From: Secundilactobacillus odoratitofui DSM 19909 = JCM 15043
Lineage (GTDB): Bacteria; Bacillota; Bacilli; Lactobacillales; Lactobacillaceae
Length of the DNA stretch: 64,000 bases
Direction: 5' to 3'
NCBI RefSeq assembly: GCF_001434895.1
Contig: NZ_AZEE01000027.1
Location: 29,163 to 93,162 of the forward strand
The position numbers and the translations under genes were made by a program. The stretch's first letter is position 1. Every line of letters begins with the position of its first letter. Of this stretch, positions 27,505 to 37,110 are shown piece by piece. Under the pieces are notes generated by a model. The model worked only from the letters and a program-made list of their open reading frames with translations, did not search any database and had not been told where the DNA came from.

Positions 27505-28482
27505 TTACCACAAATAATCCACTGGATTTTTAATATACTGGTCATACACATCTGAAACAATCTGCATCTGTTCAGCCGTCAATGGTGGTAAGGCTGACGC
27601 AGCCGTATTACGTTCAATCTGTTGCGGTGAACTTGCACCAGGGATAACCGCTGAAACAGCGTCATACATCAAGATGTAACGCAATGCCGTTGCGGCGAGG
27701 TTATTAGTCCCCAGCCGCTGCTTTAGAGTATCAGCGGCTTTCACCCCGGTTAAGTAATCGACGCCAGAGAACGTCTCACCCTTATCAAACAATTCACCAT
27801 TCCGGTTAGTCGTCCGGTGATCTTCCTTACCGAACTTGGTGTCAGCCGTATACTTACCGGTCAGCAAACCACTGGCCAAAGGCACTCGTGCTAAGACGCC
27901 GACGTTGTGCTGTTTAGCCAGATCAAAAAATAGTTTAGCTGGACGCAAGCGGAACATATTGAAGATAATCTCGACAGCCGAAATATCATAATCAAGCGCC
28001 TTGATGCCCTCTTCAACGCGTTCGACGCTGACCCCGTAATTTTGAATCTTGCCAGCTTGCTTGAGCTTATCCATCTCAAAGAAGGTCTCTGGAGTGTAAT
28101 AAATGCTCATTGGTGGGCAGTGTAGGAGCACCATATCCAAGGATTCTACACCCATATTCGTCAAAGAATCTTCAACGTAACGGGTCAAATTACCTGGTGC
28201 GAAGTGATCAACACTGAGTGGTTCTTCTTTACGACCAATCTTGGTTGTAAAGTGAACATCTGGGTGCGTTTTAAGAAAAGCCCCGACAGCCTTCTCGCTA
28301 TCGCCACCCTGATAACCGTCGGCAGTATCAAAGAAGTTGACGCCTTGTTCATAAGCCTCAGCTAACGTTGCGTCAGCATCTTCGATATCAAAAGGTGCCC
28401 CCCATTTGCCACCCAATTGCCATGTTCCTAATGAAACTTCACTAATATTAAAACCAGTTTTACCTAACGTCCGATAATTCAT
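27505..28482 (-). CDS. Aldo/keto reductase (putative MerR-regulon member)
   Basis: The 325-residue NADPH-dependent aldo/keto reductase has the catalytic Asp/Tyr motif NFFDTADGYQGGDSEK (about 49-64), the Lys in HFTTKIGRK (about 77-85) and the active-site His in MVLLHCPP (about 117-124). The cofactor-binding end has SAVIPGASSPQQI (about 281-293). Substrate is unknown. It is single-gene, with a promoter of MerR-activated design (28514-28544) matching those of the MerR gene at 34256 and the reductase at 36130. It therefore probably belongs to a stress- or aldehyde-responsive regulon. Confidence 0.88.
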   Translation of the reverse strand: MNYRTLGKTGFNISEVSLGTWQLGGKWGAPFDIEDADATLAEAYEQGVNFFDTADGYQGGDSEKAVGAFLKTHPDVHFTTKIGRKEEPLSVDHFAPGNLTRYVEDSLTNMGVESLDMVLLHCPPMSIYYTPETFFEMDKLKQAGKIQNYGVSVERVEEGIKALDYDISAVEIIFNMFRLRPAKLFFDLAKQHNVGVLARVPLASGLLTGKYTADTKFGKEDHRTTNRNGELFDKGETFSGVDYLTGVKAADTLKQRLGTNNLAATALRYILMYDAVSAVIPGASSPQQIERNTAASALPPLTAEQMQIVSDVYDQYIKNPVDYLW

Positions 28483-28513
28483 ATAATTCCCCTCCGAACT
28501 TCAATTTAATGCC

Positions 28514-28544
28514 ATTATAGAAGTTATAGGGTACTCTAGGTCAA
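28514..28544 (-). promoter_or_regulatory. MerR-type promoter, site 1
   Basis: On the minus strand -35 TTGACC and a consensus -10 TATAAT are separated by 19 bp, the over-long spacing typical of MerR-activated promoters. Directly after the -35 comes TAGAG, four bases, then CTATA. The arrangement equals that of sites 2 and 3 with one changed base. Confidence 0.8.
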
Positions 28545-28587
28545 GCCTCGGACCAAAATAAATTTTTGAGTCGCCAAAATACCAGGC

Positions 28588-29076
28588 TTATACGCTGCCA
28601 TCAGACTGGCGACTAATACCCAAGTACTGTTCCTCTGCTTGATGACGCGCCTCAATTGCCTCATCAATTGTTTTAAAACTCTTAAGGAGTACGTACTTAT
28701 GATCCACCATGAGCCGTGCGAACCACTTGTTAGTTTGCTGGTCAAAGGACACACCAATCACACCGCTCTTATTACGGGCGGATTCATAAATTGAACTGAG
28801 CGAAACCCCGTCCTTATTACGTAACTGGTCAGAACGACCCATGTAGTCGACGAACTTTGGGTTGTTATAAACGCGCTTACTTGATAAATCTTTTCTCAAG
28901 CAACCACAACTCTTCGTGATGCCGGAACGGAGCCGAACCCCATCGACAACCGTTTTGTTCCCGCAATCACACTGGCAAAGCCACATTGCGTTTGAATTGG
29001 CCGGGTTATTCCCGTGGTATGCCAAGACGACTAGCCGGCCGAATCGTTGGTCAGTCAGGTCAATCCGTTTACTCAT
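28588..29076 (-). CDS. AP2-domain protein, homing-endonuclease-like remnant or orphan
   Basis: The 162-residue protein has an N-terminal Cys-rich module (RFGRLVVL, then WLCQCDCGN and KSCGCL; about residues 12-60) and a C-terminal AP2-like DNA-binding domain (GVIGVSFDQQTNKWFARL to HQAEEQYLG, about 105-155). Such proteins occur in phages and integrated elements, often with an HNH nuclease domain, which is absent here. No phage genes are nearby, so it looks like a stand-alone mobile-DNA derivative. Function unknown. The flanks are AT-rich. Confidence 0.75.
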   Translation of the reverse strand: MSKRIDLTDQRFGRLVVLAYHGNNPANSNAMWLCQCDCGNKTVVDGVRLRSGITKSCGCLRKDLSSKRVYNNPKFVDYMGRSDQLRNKDGVSLSSIYESARNKSGVIGVSFDQQTNKWFARLMVDHKYVLLKSFKTIDEAIEARHQAEEQYLGISRQSDGSV

Positions 29077-29651
29077 ATTCTACACGCCATCCTTTAATCA
29101 CTTTTGATAATGTTTATATTTTTTGAGCGGTTTTTAAACGTCTCTGTTAATTTTTTCAGTTTGAATTTATAACAATTTTCCAGTTTCTATATTCTACCAT
29201 TCATCACATTTAATGTTAAATATGATTAAATTCTCATATTAATTTGGTTTAATCAACCATCTCTATGAATGTGATGCCTAATCATTCACCGCCGCGCAGC
29301 TAAATACAACGTCACAGTCTAAAACTCGATACATTTGGAACTTCTACATTGTATCATTGTCCAGAATTAATTTGCACACTATTTGCTGGGTTTAATGGAA
29401 TTTTAGGGATACTCACAGTTTATAGGTTTTGTTAGCCAATTAAACGATGATGAGTAAGTGCCATTAATTGTTGTATCTTTGCTGGTAACGGATGAATATT
29501 ACGATTACGAATTACTCGACTATGTTAATCAATTTACCTGCGACGTTCATTAAAATGTTAATGTATTAGCGTGCAAATGATTAATAACGAATGTAAGTAT
29601 AAGCTAATATGCTATACTTAAAACATCGTGTCTAAGAGGGAGTCTAGTAAA
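29077..29651. other. AT-rich spacer with extended -10 promoter
   Basis: This 575-bp gap is more AT-rich than its surroundings. It holds the second copy of TAAATACAACGTCACA (29301-29316) and, near 29609-29617, TGCTATACT, an extended -10 promoter for the protease gene. I see no further gene. Confidence 0.45.
29301..29316. repeat. 16-bp motif shared with the ppdK leader
   Basis: TAAATACAACGTCACA is identical to 26224-26239. Here it lies in non-coding AT-rich DNA. Confidence 0.6.
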
Positions 29652-30425
29652 TTGATAAATCTACAGGATAAATCGTATTATTTTCGCTTGTTTCTTTTTT
29701 TCATAATTGAATTTTTAATTAGTCAGATATTGGGAAATCTGATTACCATTAAAATTGGTCACTTTGCACCTTGGGCATTGATTGTCTGCAAAACCACAGA
29801 ACTATTGGTTATCCTTGGCTTGAACGCATGGTTGCTCCACCAACGTTTATACTTTCACCATTTAAAACGTGATACCATCATCATTCTAGTCGGCATTTTT
29901 GCCATTTTGATTTGGATCGTTTTCCAAAACGAAATGATTTATCGAATACCAGCCGCAATTACAATCGGATTACTAGGTGCGCTTCCGGAAGAGGTAATGG
30001 TTCGTGGTGTTGCACTTGGCAGCCTGCTAGCGCACATGTCGGGTAAGTGGCTTCGAACTAGGGCCGTTATTCTTTCATCTTTAGTATTTGCGTTACTTCA
30101 CTTGGGAAACCTGACCATGCAGAGTTTTCCTGCAACCATCACGCAAGCGGTAAATGCTTTTGCCAGCGGTTGCTTATTCGCTGCTTTGTACTTACGTGCA
30201 GGTAATCTATTAGCGCCAATCATTGCTCATTTTGGTTTGGATTTTGTGGCTACCCTTGGGAGCAGCAATGCAAATCCATTCTCGATTGTTAGCAATTATC
30301 AACGTGGTGAATGGGTGTCTGATTTAATTCAATTCATTCTCCAGATTCTGATTGCCATCCTTTTGATGACGCTCGGATCAAAACAACGACGCGATCGTTT
30401 AAGTTCGCAACTTGCTGGTCATTAA
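29652..30425 (+). CDS. CPBP family intramembrane metalloprotease
   Basis: The 257-residue membrane protein has about seven hydrophobic segments and the three CPBP motifs: EEVMVRG (EExxxR, near residue 117), FALLHLG (FxxxH, near 152) and HFGLDF (HxxxB, near 198). Family members include Rce1-like proteases and bacteriocin self-immunity proteins, but no bacteriocin gene is visible. The TTG at 29652 is preferred over the GTG at 29628 because AGAGGGAG lies 9-10 bp before it and only after the GTG. Confidence 0.82.
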   Translation: MINLQDKSYYFRLFLFFIIEFLISQILGNLITIKIGHFAPWALIVCKTTELLVILGLNAWLLHQRLYFHHLKRDTIIILVGIFAILIWIVFQNEMIYRIPAAITIGLLGALPEEVMVRGVALGSLLAHMSGKWLRTRAVILSSLVFALLHLGNLTMQSFPATITQAVNAFASGCLFAALYLRAGNLLAPIIAHFGLDFVATLGSSNANPFSIVSNYQRGEWVSDLIQFILQILIAILLMTLGSKQRRDRLSSQLAGH

Positions 30426-30486
30426 CGTGGATCAATTTTTCTAAATCATCAAATTATTCATACTCAGTTCTGCTTGAGTAGTTCAA

Positions 30487-30717
30487 AAAAGAGGTTGGGA
30501 AAAGAATCCATATTGGTAATCATCGAATTAATTTCTTAACTCGAACTGAGTTAAACATTTCACTTTATCACAAGACTTTTATCTAGTCTAAACGTGCGCC
30601 AAAACTCAGGTCCCGGCCATAAAAGAAAACCGGCCCGTAGATTCCAAAACCAGGAATCCACGGGCCGGTTTTCTTTTATTCTGGGACCTAGACGAGTTTT
30701 TGCCCACTCCCTTTATT
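30487..30717 (-). repeat. Family A hairpin repeat, copy A2
   Basis: In inverted orientation to A1: the conserved tail (from GAGGTTGGGAAAAGAATCC) comes first, then the hairpin. The inner stem 30619-30645 with 30653-30679 has 26 of 27 pairs. The outer stem again uses GGTCCC/GGGACC and ACTC/GAGT. It fills the convergent gap between the protease and the ABC permease genes. Confidence 0.88.
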
Positions 30718-33309
30718 TTACTCATTCGACTTCAACGCTTCAATCATATCCACACGCTGCAAACGGCGATGGGTAACTAGCATCACAATCAGTGTGAACA
30801 CCAGCATTAAGGCCGTTGCAGTCAGATAACCTGGCCAGTGGATCGTGGTTGGAAAAATCACTTCTGCGGTGGCAGCCTGCATCATAATATATGCTGTCAG
30901 CAGCTTTCCGACACCGTAACCCACAACGATACCAACCAACGTTAAAATGATGTTTTCACGCACGATGTACATCGTGACCTCACCGTCGTAAAAACCGAGC
31001 ACTTTAATCGTGGAAAGCTCTCGAATCCGTTCAGAGACGTTGATATTAGTTAAGTTGTATAGCACCACAAAGGAAAGTATCCCGGATAATCCAATAAAAA
31101 TCAGTACAACAGCGCTCAGCGACTTAGACATACTGCTGACCGTGGTCCGTTGGTCATCTGTATAACTCGTACCAACAACCCCGCCCTGATTCAATAATTG
31201 ATGTGCTAGATGCTCGCGTTGTGTGCTAGATTGATGATCTAATCGAACCAGCAACGTATTTAATGCTGGTTTTTCACCAAATAAAGTGCGGTAAGCATGA
31301 CCACTCAAGTAGACAAAATGGCCCATATAGTTCTTAGTGATCGCCGTCACCTTCGCCGTGCCCTTCAAGTGGTCAGTCGTAGTGAGCTTGACTCGGTCAC
31401 CCACTTTAACGTGTAACAGGTTCGCCATCTTTTCAGTGAGCACCACACCAGTTTGCTTGAGGTGGATATTATGATTATCAGTCGTATCCTTCAAACTAAC
31501 GTACCGGGTAAATTGCTGAGGGTTCTCAGGCGCATAGATGTTGGCGTCTTCGACCTGATGTCCCTTCACTGAAACGGTGGCAACACTGCCCGCAACCGTG
31601 GTATGACTGTAGTACTGCTTTGTGTGATTCAATATCATATCCGCTTTACTCTGTTGACCTGCTTGGGCTAAGCGGACCGTGGCTTGGTAGTGCACAATAT
31701 CTTGGTACTGCTTAGTGGCCGTACTACCAATGGAATCTTGAATACCAAACCCTGTCAGAATCAGCGCTGTCCCACCGGCAATGCCGATGATGGTCATCCA
31801 CATCCGTGATTTGAAGCGAAACAGGTTACGATAACTCACTTTGCGATTAAAGCTCAGCCGTGACCACAGTGGCGTAATGCGTTCCAGCAAGATCCGTTTG
31901 GCCGACTTCGGTGCTTTCGGTCGCATCAAGGCAGCCGGCCCTTCACGTAGCTCTTGGGTCACAACAATGATGGCGGCACCAAGGGTTGCCATCAACGCAA
32001 ACAATAACGCTAAACTGATAGCGGCCCACTGCGGGTGAACGACCCAAGTGAGTGGAATATAGTTTTTATAGAGCGCCAAGACGATCCGTGGAATGCTGGC
32101 ATTACCAATTGAAGCACCCAAAACGGTCCCCAAAACGCCAGCGGTCAGTGCATAGGCCAGATAATTACGAGCGATTTCCCACTTTGTGTAACCCAGTGCT
32201 TTGAACGTGCCAATTTGGCCACGGGCCTCTTCAACCATCCGTGTGACCGTTGTAAAGGTAATCAACGCTGCAATCAAGAAAAAGAAGACTGGGAACACGT
32301 TCGCAATGGCTGCAATTCGTGCTGAGCTATCACCGTACGCTTGGAAACCGGGTAAATCATTCCGATTTTGCCAAGTGTAAACAGTGGTTGTAGCTGTTTC
32401 AAATTGATTTTTGGCATTCGCTAATTGCCGTTCCTGTTTCGCCAGTGCCCGCAGTTTTTGGGTAACCGCTTCTGGACCAATTTGATTCACAGACGCTTTC
32501 AACTGCGCCTTAGCCTGTGTTAACTTGGCCTGAGCTGCCGCAAATTTGGCGGGTTGAGCGCCTTGCAGTTTCGCTGTTCGCTGACTTGCTCGGGTGTTAA
32601 ATAATCGCTTTAAAGTTGTTATTTTTTGATTCACACGATGCTCATACGTGTTCGAAAAAGTGTCCAGTCCTTGTAACTGACTAAACCAAATCGACAGCAT
32701 CGTCGCGACCTTCAAGTTCATCTGTGAAGCCGGTATGTAGGCAAAATACTGGACCGTTCCATCGCCAACGTTCGCGGATCCTCGACTTGCGTTTTCAATA
32801 TAGCGTGGTGAATCCACGAAGCCAACGATACGGTACTGTCGTTGTGATAGCTTAGCGGATTTGGCAAAGGTGTAGGTCTGTCCTAATCGGTAACCGTACT
32901 TGGTCTTTGCACGTTCATCAAGGACGATTTGGTTCTTGGCCCGTGGTAAATGACCGCTTCGCACCGTAAGTCGATTTTGCTTTTGGTTCGCCTCATACCC
33001 GTACAATGAAACGGCCGAAGATTCATGACCGCCAACCACCGCCCGGTACTTCACGGCTTCAACTTGTGCGTCTTTGACCTGACGTGCTACTTTGACATCC
33101 GCCTGCGTAAAGCCAGTCGTCGAGATTGCCTGGATATCACTTAACTTGGCATCAGTCACCGTTTTTTGTGCCGACTGATTCAGAGATGGGCCAGCCGCCT
33201 TGACACCCACAAAGATCAACACACCCAACATAATAATGAGGATGATGGCAATAAACCGGCCTTTGGCTCTGGCGGTTTCCCGCCACATATTTTTCGTTAA
33301 TGGTTTCAT
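30718..33309 (-). CDS. ABC transporter permease, FtsX/MacB-like
   Basis: The 863-residue protein has an N-terminal membrane anchor, a large extracellular region (about residues 45-340), then FtsX-type four-segment domains at about 335-470 and 735-860, with a further anchor near 500. The arrangement matches the large permeases of the SalY/YvrN-type exporters. The central region has a helical stretch (about 215-300) that may form a coiled coil. It pairs with the ATPase encoded 10 bp upstream. Substrate unknown; related systems export or resist peptides and membrane-active compounds. Confidence 0.85.
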   Translation of the reverse strand: MKPLTKNMWRETARAKGRFIAIILIIMLGVLIFVGVKAAGPSLNQSAQKTVTDAKLSDIQAISTTGFTQADVKVARQVKDAQVEAVKYRAVVGGHESSAVSLYGYEANQKQNRLTVRSGHLPRAKNQIVLDERAKTKYGYRLGQTYTFAKSAKLSQRQYRIVGFVDSPRYIENASRGSANVGDGTVQYFAYIPASQMNLKVATMLSIWFSQLQGLDTFSNTYEHRVNQKITTLKRLFNTRASQRTAKLQGAQPAKFAAAQAKLTQAKAQLKASVNQIGPEAVTQKLRALAKQERQLANAKNQFETATTTVYTWQNRNDLPGFQAYGDSSARIAAIANVFPVFFFLIAALITFTTVTRMVEEARGQIGTFKALGYTKWEIARNYLAYALTAGVLGTVLGASIGNASIPRIVLALYKNYIPLTWVVHPQWAAISLALLFALMATLGAAIIVVTQELREGPAALMRPKAPKSAKRILLERITPLWSRLSFNRKVSYRNLFRFKSRMWMTIIGIAGGTALILTGFGIQDSIGSTATKQYQDIVHYQATVRLAQAGQQSKADMILNHTKQYYSHTTVAGSVATVSVKGHQVEDANIYAPENPQQFTRYVSLKDTTDNHNIHLKQTGVVLTEKMANLLHVKVGDRVKLTTTDHLKGTAKVTAITKNYMGHFVYLSGHAYRTLFGEKPALNTLLVRLDHQSSTQREHLAHQLLNQGGVVGTSYTDDQRTTVSSMSKSLSAVVLIFIGLSGILSFVVLYNLTNINVSERIRELSTIKVLGFYDGEVTMYIVRENIILTLVGIVVGYGVGKLLTAYIMMQAATAEVIFPTTIHWPGYLTATALMLVFTLIVMLVTHRRLQRVDMIEALKSNE

Positions 33310-33319
33310 CTCACGTCAC

Positions 33320-34021
33320 CTACCATTCAATCTTATCGATCGACGTCGGTGTCTCATTATCTACCACTTGGCGAACTTTCGCGTCATTGATGTAAATGAC
33401 CCGATCGGCCATCTTAGCCAATGCAGCGTTATGGGTAATAATTATAACCGTCTTATGTTCTTGCCGACTAGCCACTTCCAGTAATTTCAACACCTGCTTA
33501 CCCGTTTGATAATCCAGTGCACCCGTTGGTTCATCACACAACAGTAGCTTAGGATTTTTCGCTAACGCCCGCGCAATCGCAACTCGTTGCTGTTCGCCGC
33601 CAGATAACTGAGACGGAAAGTTGTCTAACCGGTCTTGCAAGCCGACCTGGTTGAGTACTTCGGTTGCATCCAGTGCGTCACTGACAATGGATGAGGCCAG
33701 CTCCACGTTTTCCTTCGTGGTTAAATTGGGGATCAAATTATAAAACTGAAAGACAAAGCCAACGTCATTTCGTCGGTATGTGGTCAACTGTTTAGCCGAA
33801 AAAGTCGCAATATCAACGCCGTCAATCACCACTTCGCCAGCCGTTGGTGAATCCATACCACCTAAAATGTTTAAGACCGTTGACTTGCCCGCACCACTTG
33901 GGCCGAGAATCACAGTTAGCTGTCCTTGTTCCGCCTCAAAACTAATGTCGTGGTTAGCGATAATCTCAGTTTCACCCATCTGATAACGTTTATCTTCATG
34001 TTTAACTTCTATGTAGGCCAC
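33320..34021 (-). CDS. ABC transporter ATP-binding protein, LolD/MacB-type
   Basis: The 233-residue ATPase has Walker [11 protein letters not shown] (about residues 39-48), signature [15 protein letters not shown] (about 139-153), Walker [13 protein letters not shown] and the D-loop. This class powers FtsX-type permeases. It starts with GTG preceded by GGAGG. The divergent MerR gene lies 235 bp away, but the MerR operator overlaps that gene's own promoter, not this one. Confidence 0.9.
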   Translation of the reverse strand: MAYIEVKHEDKRYQMGETEIIANHDISFEAEQGQLTVILGPSGAGKSTVLNILGGMDSPTAGEVVIDGVDIATFSAKQLTTYRRNDVGFVFQFYNLIPNLTTKENVELASSIVSDALDATEVLNQVGLQDRLDNFPSQLSGGEQQRVAIARALAKNPKLLLCDEPTGALDYQTGKQVLKLLEVASRQEHKTVIIITHNAALAKMADRVIYINDAKVRQVVDNETPTSIDKIEW

Positions 34022-34192
34022 GTCGCGTCCTCCGTTCTTTAGTCACGTGATTAATACCATTAATGATAACACCTTTATGAGCAAATTGAGATTAAAGTCG
34101 GGTAACACCCGAACACCGACGCCCGTTTTACTCAGCAATCATTCGGTTTGAGAGTGCTGAACTTGCTTAAAATGACTAAATCGAAAAAATGT

Positions 34193-34223
34193 TTGAGTTA
34201 GAGTATACTCTAAGTATTATCAT
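34193..34223 (+). promoter_or_regulatory. MerR-type promoter, site 3 (autoregulatory)
   Basis: -35 TTGAGT and -10 TATCAT are separated by 19 bp. The spacer holds a perfect 16-bp palindrome TTAGAGTATACTCTAA (34198-34213), made of TAGAG, four bases and CTCTA directly after the -35. This design marks the promoter of the MerR gene itself. Confidence 0.82.
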
Positions 34224-34255
34224 AATTTTATTCATACCGTAAAGGAGCTAAAATA

Positions 34256-34717
34256 ATGCCATATTCTATTGGTCAAGTTGCCGAGAAAACGGGGCTGAGC
34301 ACTTACACGCTTCGCTATTACGATCGTGAGGGCTTGATGCCTTTCGTTGGTCGTAACGCGGCAGGTCGGCGTGAGTTCACCGACGACAACCTTGATTTTA
34401 TCGACCTCATCACCTGTCTAAAAGCAACTGGTATGCAACTCTCTGAGATTCGTAAATTTGTGGACCTCGCCATGCAGGGTGACGCCACTTTAGAAACACG
34501 ATTAAATATTTTCAAGCAACAACGTCAAGCCGTTCAAAAACAGATTGAGCAGTCCCAGAAGTATCTTGCTAAACTTGATTATAAAGTACGGTTCTTTGAG
34601 GCTGCCTGTGACGCGGGTTGTGAAGCCGCTGTTTCCGGCGACTGTGATATTCCGGATGCACCAATCGTCATTGATGACAGTTTGCGGGTTAACCGGGCTA
34701 AAGTTAGTGGTCGGTAA
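34256..34717 (+). CDS. MerR family transcriptional regulator
   Basis: The 153-residue protein has the MerR winged helix (YSIGQVAEKTGLSTYTLRYY, residues about 3-22; DREGLMPF after it), a long dimerisation coiled coil (about 80-115), and a C-terminal segment with three Cys (DAGCEAAVSGDCD, about 122-134 plus a Cys before it). It resembles regulators of aldehyde or thiol stress in lactobacilli that control aldo/keto reductases. Identical operators before this gene and before the reductase at 36130, and a near-identical one at 28514, point to a regulon. Whether the Cys residues sense the signal is inference. Confidence 0.88.
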   Translation: MPYSIGQVAEKTGLSTYTLRYYDREGLMPFVGRNAAGRREFTDDNLDFIDLITCLKATGMQLSEIRKFVDLAMQGDATLETRLNIFKQQRQAVQKQIEQSQKYLAKLDYKVRFFEAACDAGCEAAVSGDCDIPDAPIVIDDSLRVNRAKVSGR

Positions 34718-34742
34718 CCTAATGTGTAGTTGTCCTAGGACA

Positions 34743-34791
34743 GTAAAAAGCCATTGAATGCTAATTTATCGCATCCAATGACTTTTTTTAC
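34743..34791 (+). terminator. Terminator after merR-family gene
   Basis: AAAAAG-n-CATTG-n-ATGC pairs with GCAT-n-CAATG-n-CTTTTT and a T run follows. It also reads as a terminator for the convergent gene at 34860. Confidence 0.82.
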
Positions 34792-34859
34792 GTTCAAACA
34801 TTATCGTTGATCGTATTGACATCCGCTGTGTTTTTATCAATCAACAATCTGAAAAATCG

Positions 34860-35711
34860 TTAATCACCTGCTGGTACCAAGATAATCTTGTACCAACCGT
34901 AACCTGAGAAGGAGCCGTGGTCATCTTTGGCAATTGAACCAGTTCCAATTTGCCAGCCGGCGTAACTGGTTGGATCAATGCCCTGCTTGGCCAAATCTTC
35001 TTTAACGTATTCGGCAAAGCTGATCTTACCGGACCACAGATTATTCTGGAGGGTGTCATCGCCAGATTCTTGTAGAACTATTTTATTCGCAACCTGACTT
35101 GGGGTTAATTCCGCCCAAACGGATTTTTCAAGATTCATCCACTCATCGGTACCCTCTGCATCACCGTTAGCCAGCTGACTCGCAGCCCGCGCAAGTGATT
35201 GGTTGTAGACAGTCCCAGTAAACAAGGCTGACATGGCGTTATTTTGCGCCAATTGTTCATTCTTGACTTGGGTGGTGCCGTCCATGGTCACGATGGTTGG
35301 AATTTCCGAACTCGTCGGATTGGCATTAGTTGACGTCACATTGGTCGTCTTAGTGCCGGCATAGGGACTGACGCCCTTGGTTAAATAACCGCGCCAAACG
35401 TAACCGGTCGTTTTTTGATTGCCACTCTTGACTTGGTAGTAAATGGAACCACGCATCTTGACACTCTTAGATAAATACCAAGTGGTGCGCGGATAGTTTT
35501 TGAGATTATGCAATTTTCTCGTGTGGTGAGCATCCCACATGTAAGCTGTCGTACCACGATTCTTCTGATGGTACGCAACTGGTGTCGCATAATTTTTAGT
35601 TTTCGTCCAATAATAATAGGCTGCATGGGCGGTTGGCTGATTGATTGAAATAAAACCGATCCCCATCCCCAAAGCAACGCCAAAGATCCCCAATGGTTGT
35701 TTGAATTTCAT
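34860..35711 (-). CDS. Secreted protein with SH3-like/SLAP-type N-terminal repeats
   Basis: The 283-residue protein has a Sec signal peptide (about residues 1-30, cleavage near AHA-A). Residues about 31-120 are Tyr- and Lys-rich with WTKTKNY, TTWYLSKSVKM and YYQVKSG, the pattern of SH3b/SLAP-like modules in lactobacillus surface proteins. After a Thr/Asn/Ser linker, residues about 150-283 form a conserved-looking domain ending SGYGWYKIILVPAGD that I do not recognise with certainty; it is somewhat like CAP-superfamily proteins. Likely cell-wall associated. No enzymatic role can be assigned. Confidence 0.65.
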   Translation of the reverse strand: MKFKQPLGIFGVALGMGIGFISINQPTAHAAYYYWTKTKNYATPVAYHQKNRGTTAYMWDAHHTRKLHNLKNYPRTTWYLSKSVKMRGSIYYQVKSGNQKTTGYVWRGYLTKGVSPYAGTKTTNVTSTNANPTSSEIPTIVTMDGTTQVKNEQLAQNNAMSALFTGTVYNQSLARAASQLANGDAEGTDEWMNLEKSVWAELTPSQVANKIVLQESGDDTLQNNLWSGKISFAEYVKEDLAKQGIDPTSYAGWQIGTGSIAKDDHGSFSGYGWYKIILVPAGD

Positions 35712-35936
35712 TTTGAAACGCCCCTTTCGTGGAAATTATAGCATGTTGTCAAGGGCAAGACTGTGTCGAGAGGCTTTATTAACCAATCCTTATTTTTCAG
35801 CACTGGCGACAATTTGAGTGTATGCCCTAGCAACATAATCTGAAAAATGCTTATCATCATAATCACCCCAAAAATAGCGAAACTGGAAAGAAAGTCTCTT
35901 TTGACAAAAATCAAACTCGATTTTTCAACTCAAAAA

Positions 35937-36113
35937 CAATTAAGAATTGAAATTAATTTCAAGACTGTTATCTAGCCTTAACGTGTGCCAAAACTCAAGT
36001 CCCGGCCATAGAAACAAGAAAACGCGTAGATTCCAACAAATCAGGAATCCACGCGTTTTCTCGCTTCTATTCTGGGACTTAAACGAGTTTTGTCCCACTC
36101 ACGCTATTTTAGC
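35937..36113 (-). repeat. Family A hairpin repeat, copy A3
   Basis: The tail is shortened to about 60 bp (from AAGACTGTTATCTAGCC). The inner stem pairs 36008-36034 with 36044-36070 with three mismatches; its sequence has AAAACGCG where A1, A2 and A5 have ACCGGCCCG. It follows the 3' end of the aldo/keto reductase gene at 36130. Confidence 0.82.
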
Positions 36114-36129
36114 TAGACAAACTTAACGT

Positions 36130-37086
36130 TTAAGGCAAAGTGTTGCCCGCAGCCATGTAAATGTCATACCACTCCTGCTTCGTTAATTCGACATCAGCAC
36201 CAGTGATACTCTCCTTCAAGTGTTGTTCGTTCATTGAACCGAGAATAACCTGCATGTTAGCTGGATGACGTAAAATCCACGCAGTTGCAATGGCGTTCTT
36301 AGTGACACCCTTCGCCGTTGCTAAACTCTGGAGGGCTTTGTTTAATTCAGGGAACTTTGGATTATCAATGAATGGGCCTTGGAACGCACCCCATTGATAA
36401 GGCGACCAAGCCTGGATCGTCATGTTGTGAAGTCGTGAATACTCAATGATCTCACCATCGTGGTTGACGCTACCTGCATCGCTCATGTTGGTGTGCAAAC
36501 CGAAATCAATTGGGCCGGTATGCATCACACCAAATTGAAGTTGGTTAACCAACAAACGTTGGCTGATTGCCGATTGGATCAACTCAACTTGCATTGGGTT
36601 GCAGTTTGACAATCCGAAGTGACGAACCTTGCCTGAGGCCTGTAATTGATCGAAGGCCGCCGCAATTTCGTCAGGTTCCATCAGTGCATCTGGTCGGTGC
36701 AACAAGAAGAAATCAAGGTAATCGATTTGCATCCGTTCCAAAATACCGTCTACAGCTTCAATCAAGTGGGCCTTAGAAAAGTCATAGCGTTGGCCAAGGA
36801 CTACTTCACCATCACTCTTGTTGGGATCAAGAATGATACCACCCTTTGATTGAATAATCAGGTCTTCACGCTTGATGCCTGACTTCTTGAGTGCTTCCCC
36901 AAAAATTTCTTCTGATTTGCCAACACCATAAATATCAGCTGAATCAATGAAGTTAACGCCAGCGTTCACCGCGGTTTTAAGCACATTAGTGGCGTCATCA
37001 ACATTCAATCGCACCATCCGCATAATTCCTAACGCAACGGCTGATGCTTCAAGGTTGGTGTTTCCAATTGCAACATTTTTCATCAT
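36130..37086 (-). CDS. Aldo/keto reductase, YdhF-like (putative MerR-regulon member)
   Basis: The 318-residue enzyme resembles E. coli YdhF and B. subtilis YtbE/YqkF-like reductases. The catalytic motif is NFIDSADIYGVGKSE (about residues 45-59), followed by IQSKGGI (about 78-84) and YLDFFLLHRPD (about 121-131, active-site His). The NADPH site includes ATAWILRHPANMQVILGS near the C terminus. Substrate unknown. The promoter (37111-37141) has the same MerR-type architecture as the MerR gene at 34256. A GGGAGG site precedes the ATG pair. Confidence 0.88.
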   Translation of the reverse strand: MMKNVAIGNTNLEASAVALGIMRMVRLNVDDATNVLKTAVNAGVNFIDSADIYGVGKSEEIFGEALKKSGIKREDLIIQSKGGIILDPNKSDGEVVLGQRYDFSKAHLIEAVDGILERMQIDYLDFFLLHRPDALMEPDEIAAAFDQLQASGKVRHFGLSNCNPMQVELIQSAISQRLLVNQLQFGVMHTGPIDFGLHTNMSDAGSVNHDGEIIEYSRLHNMTIQAWSPYQWGAFQGPFIDNPKFPELNKALQSLATAKGVTKNAIATAWILRHPANMQVILGSMNEQHLKESITGADVELTKQEWYDIYMAAGNTLP

Positions 37087-37110
37087 ATTTCCTCCCTTTT
37101 CAACACCCTG

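Noticed and set aside
35708..35914. 68-residue minus-strand ORF upstream of the secreted protein gene
   Set aside because: No ribosome binding site, overlaps the next start, and codon use is unlike its neighbours. It is probably the promoter region.
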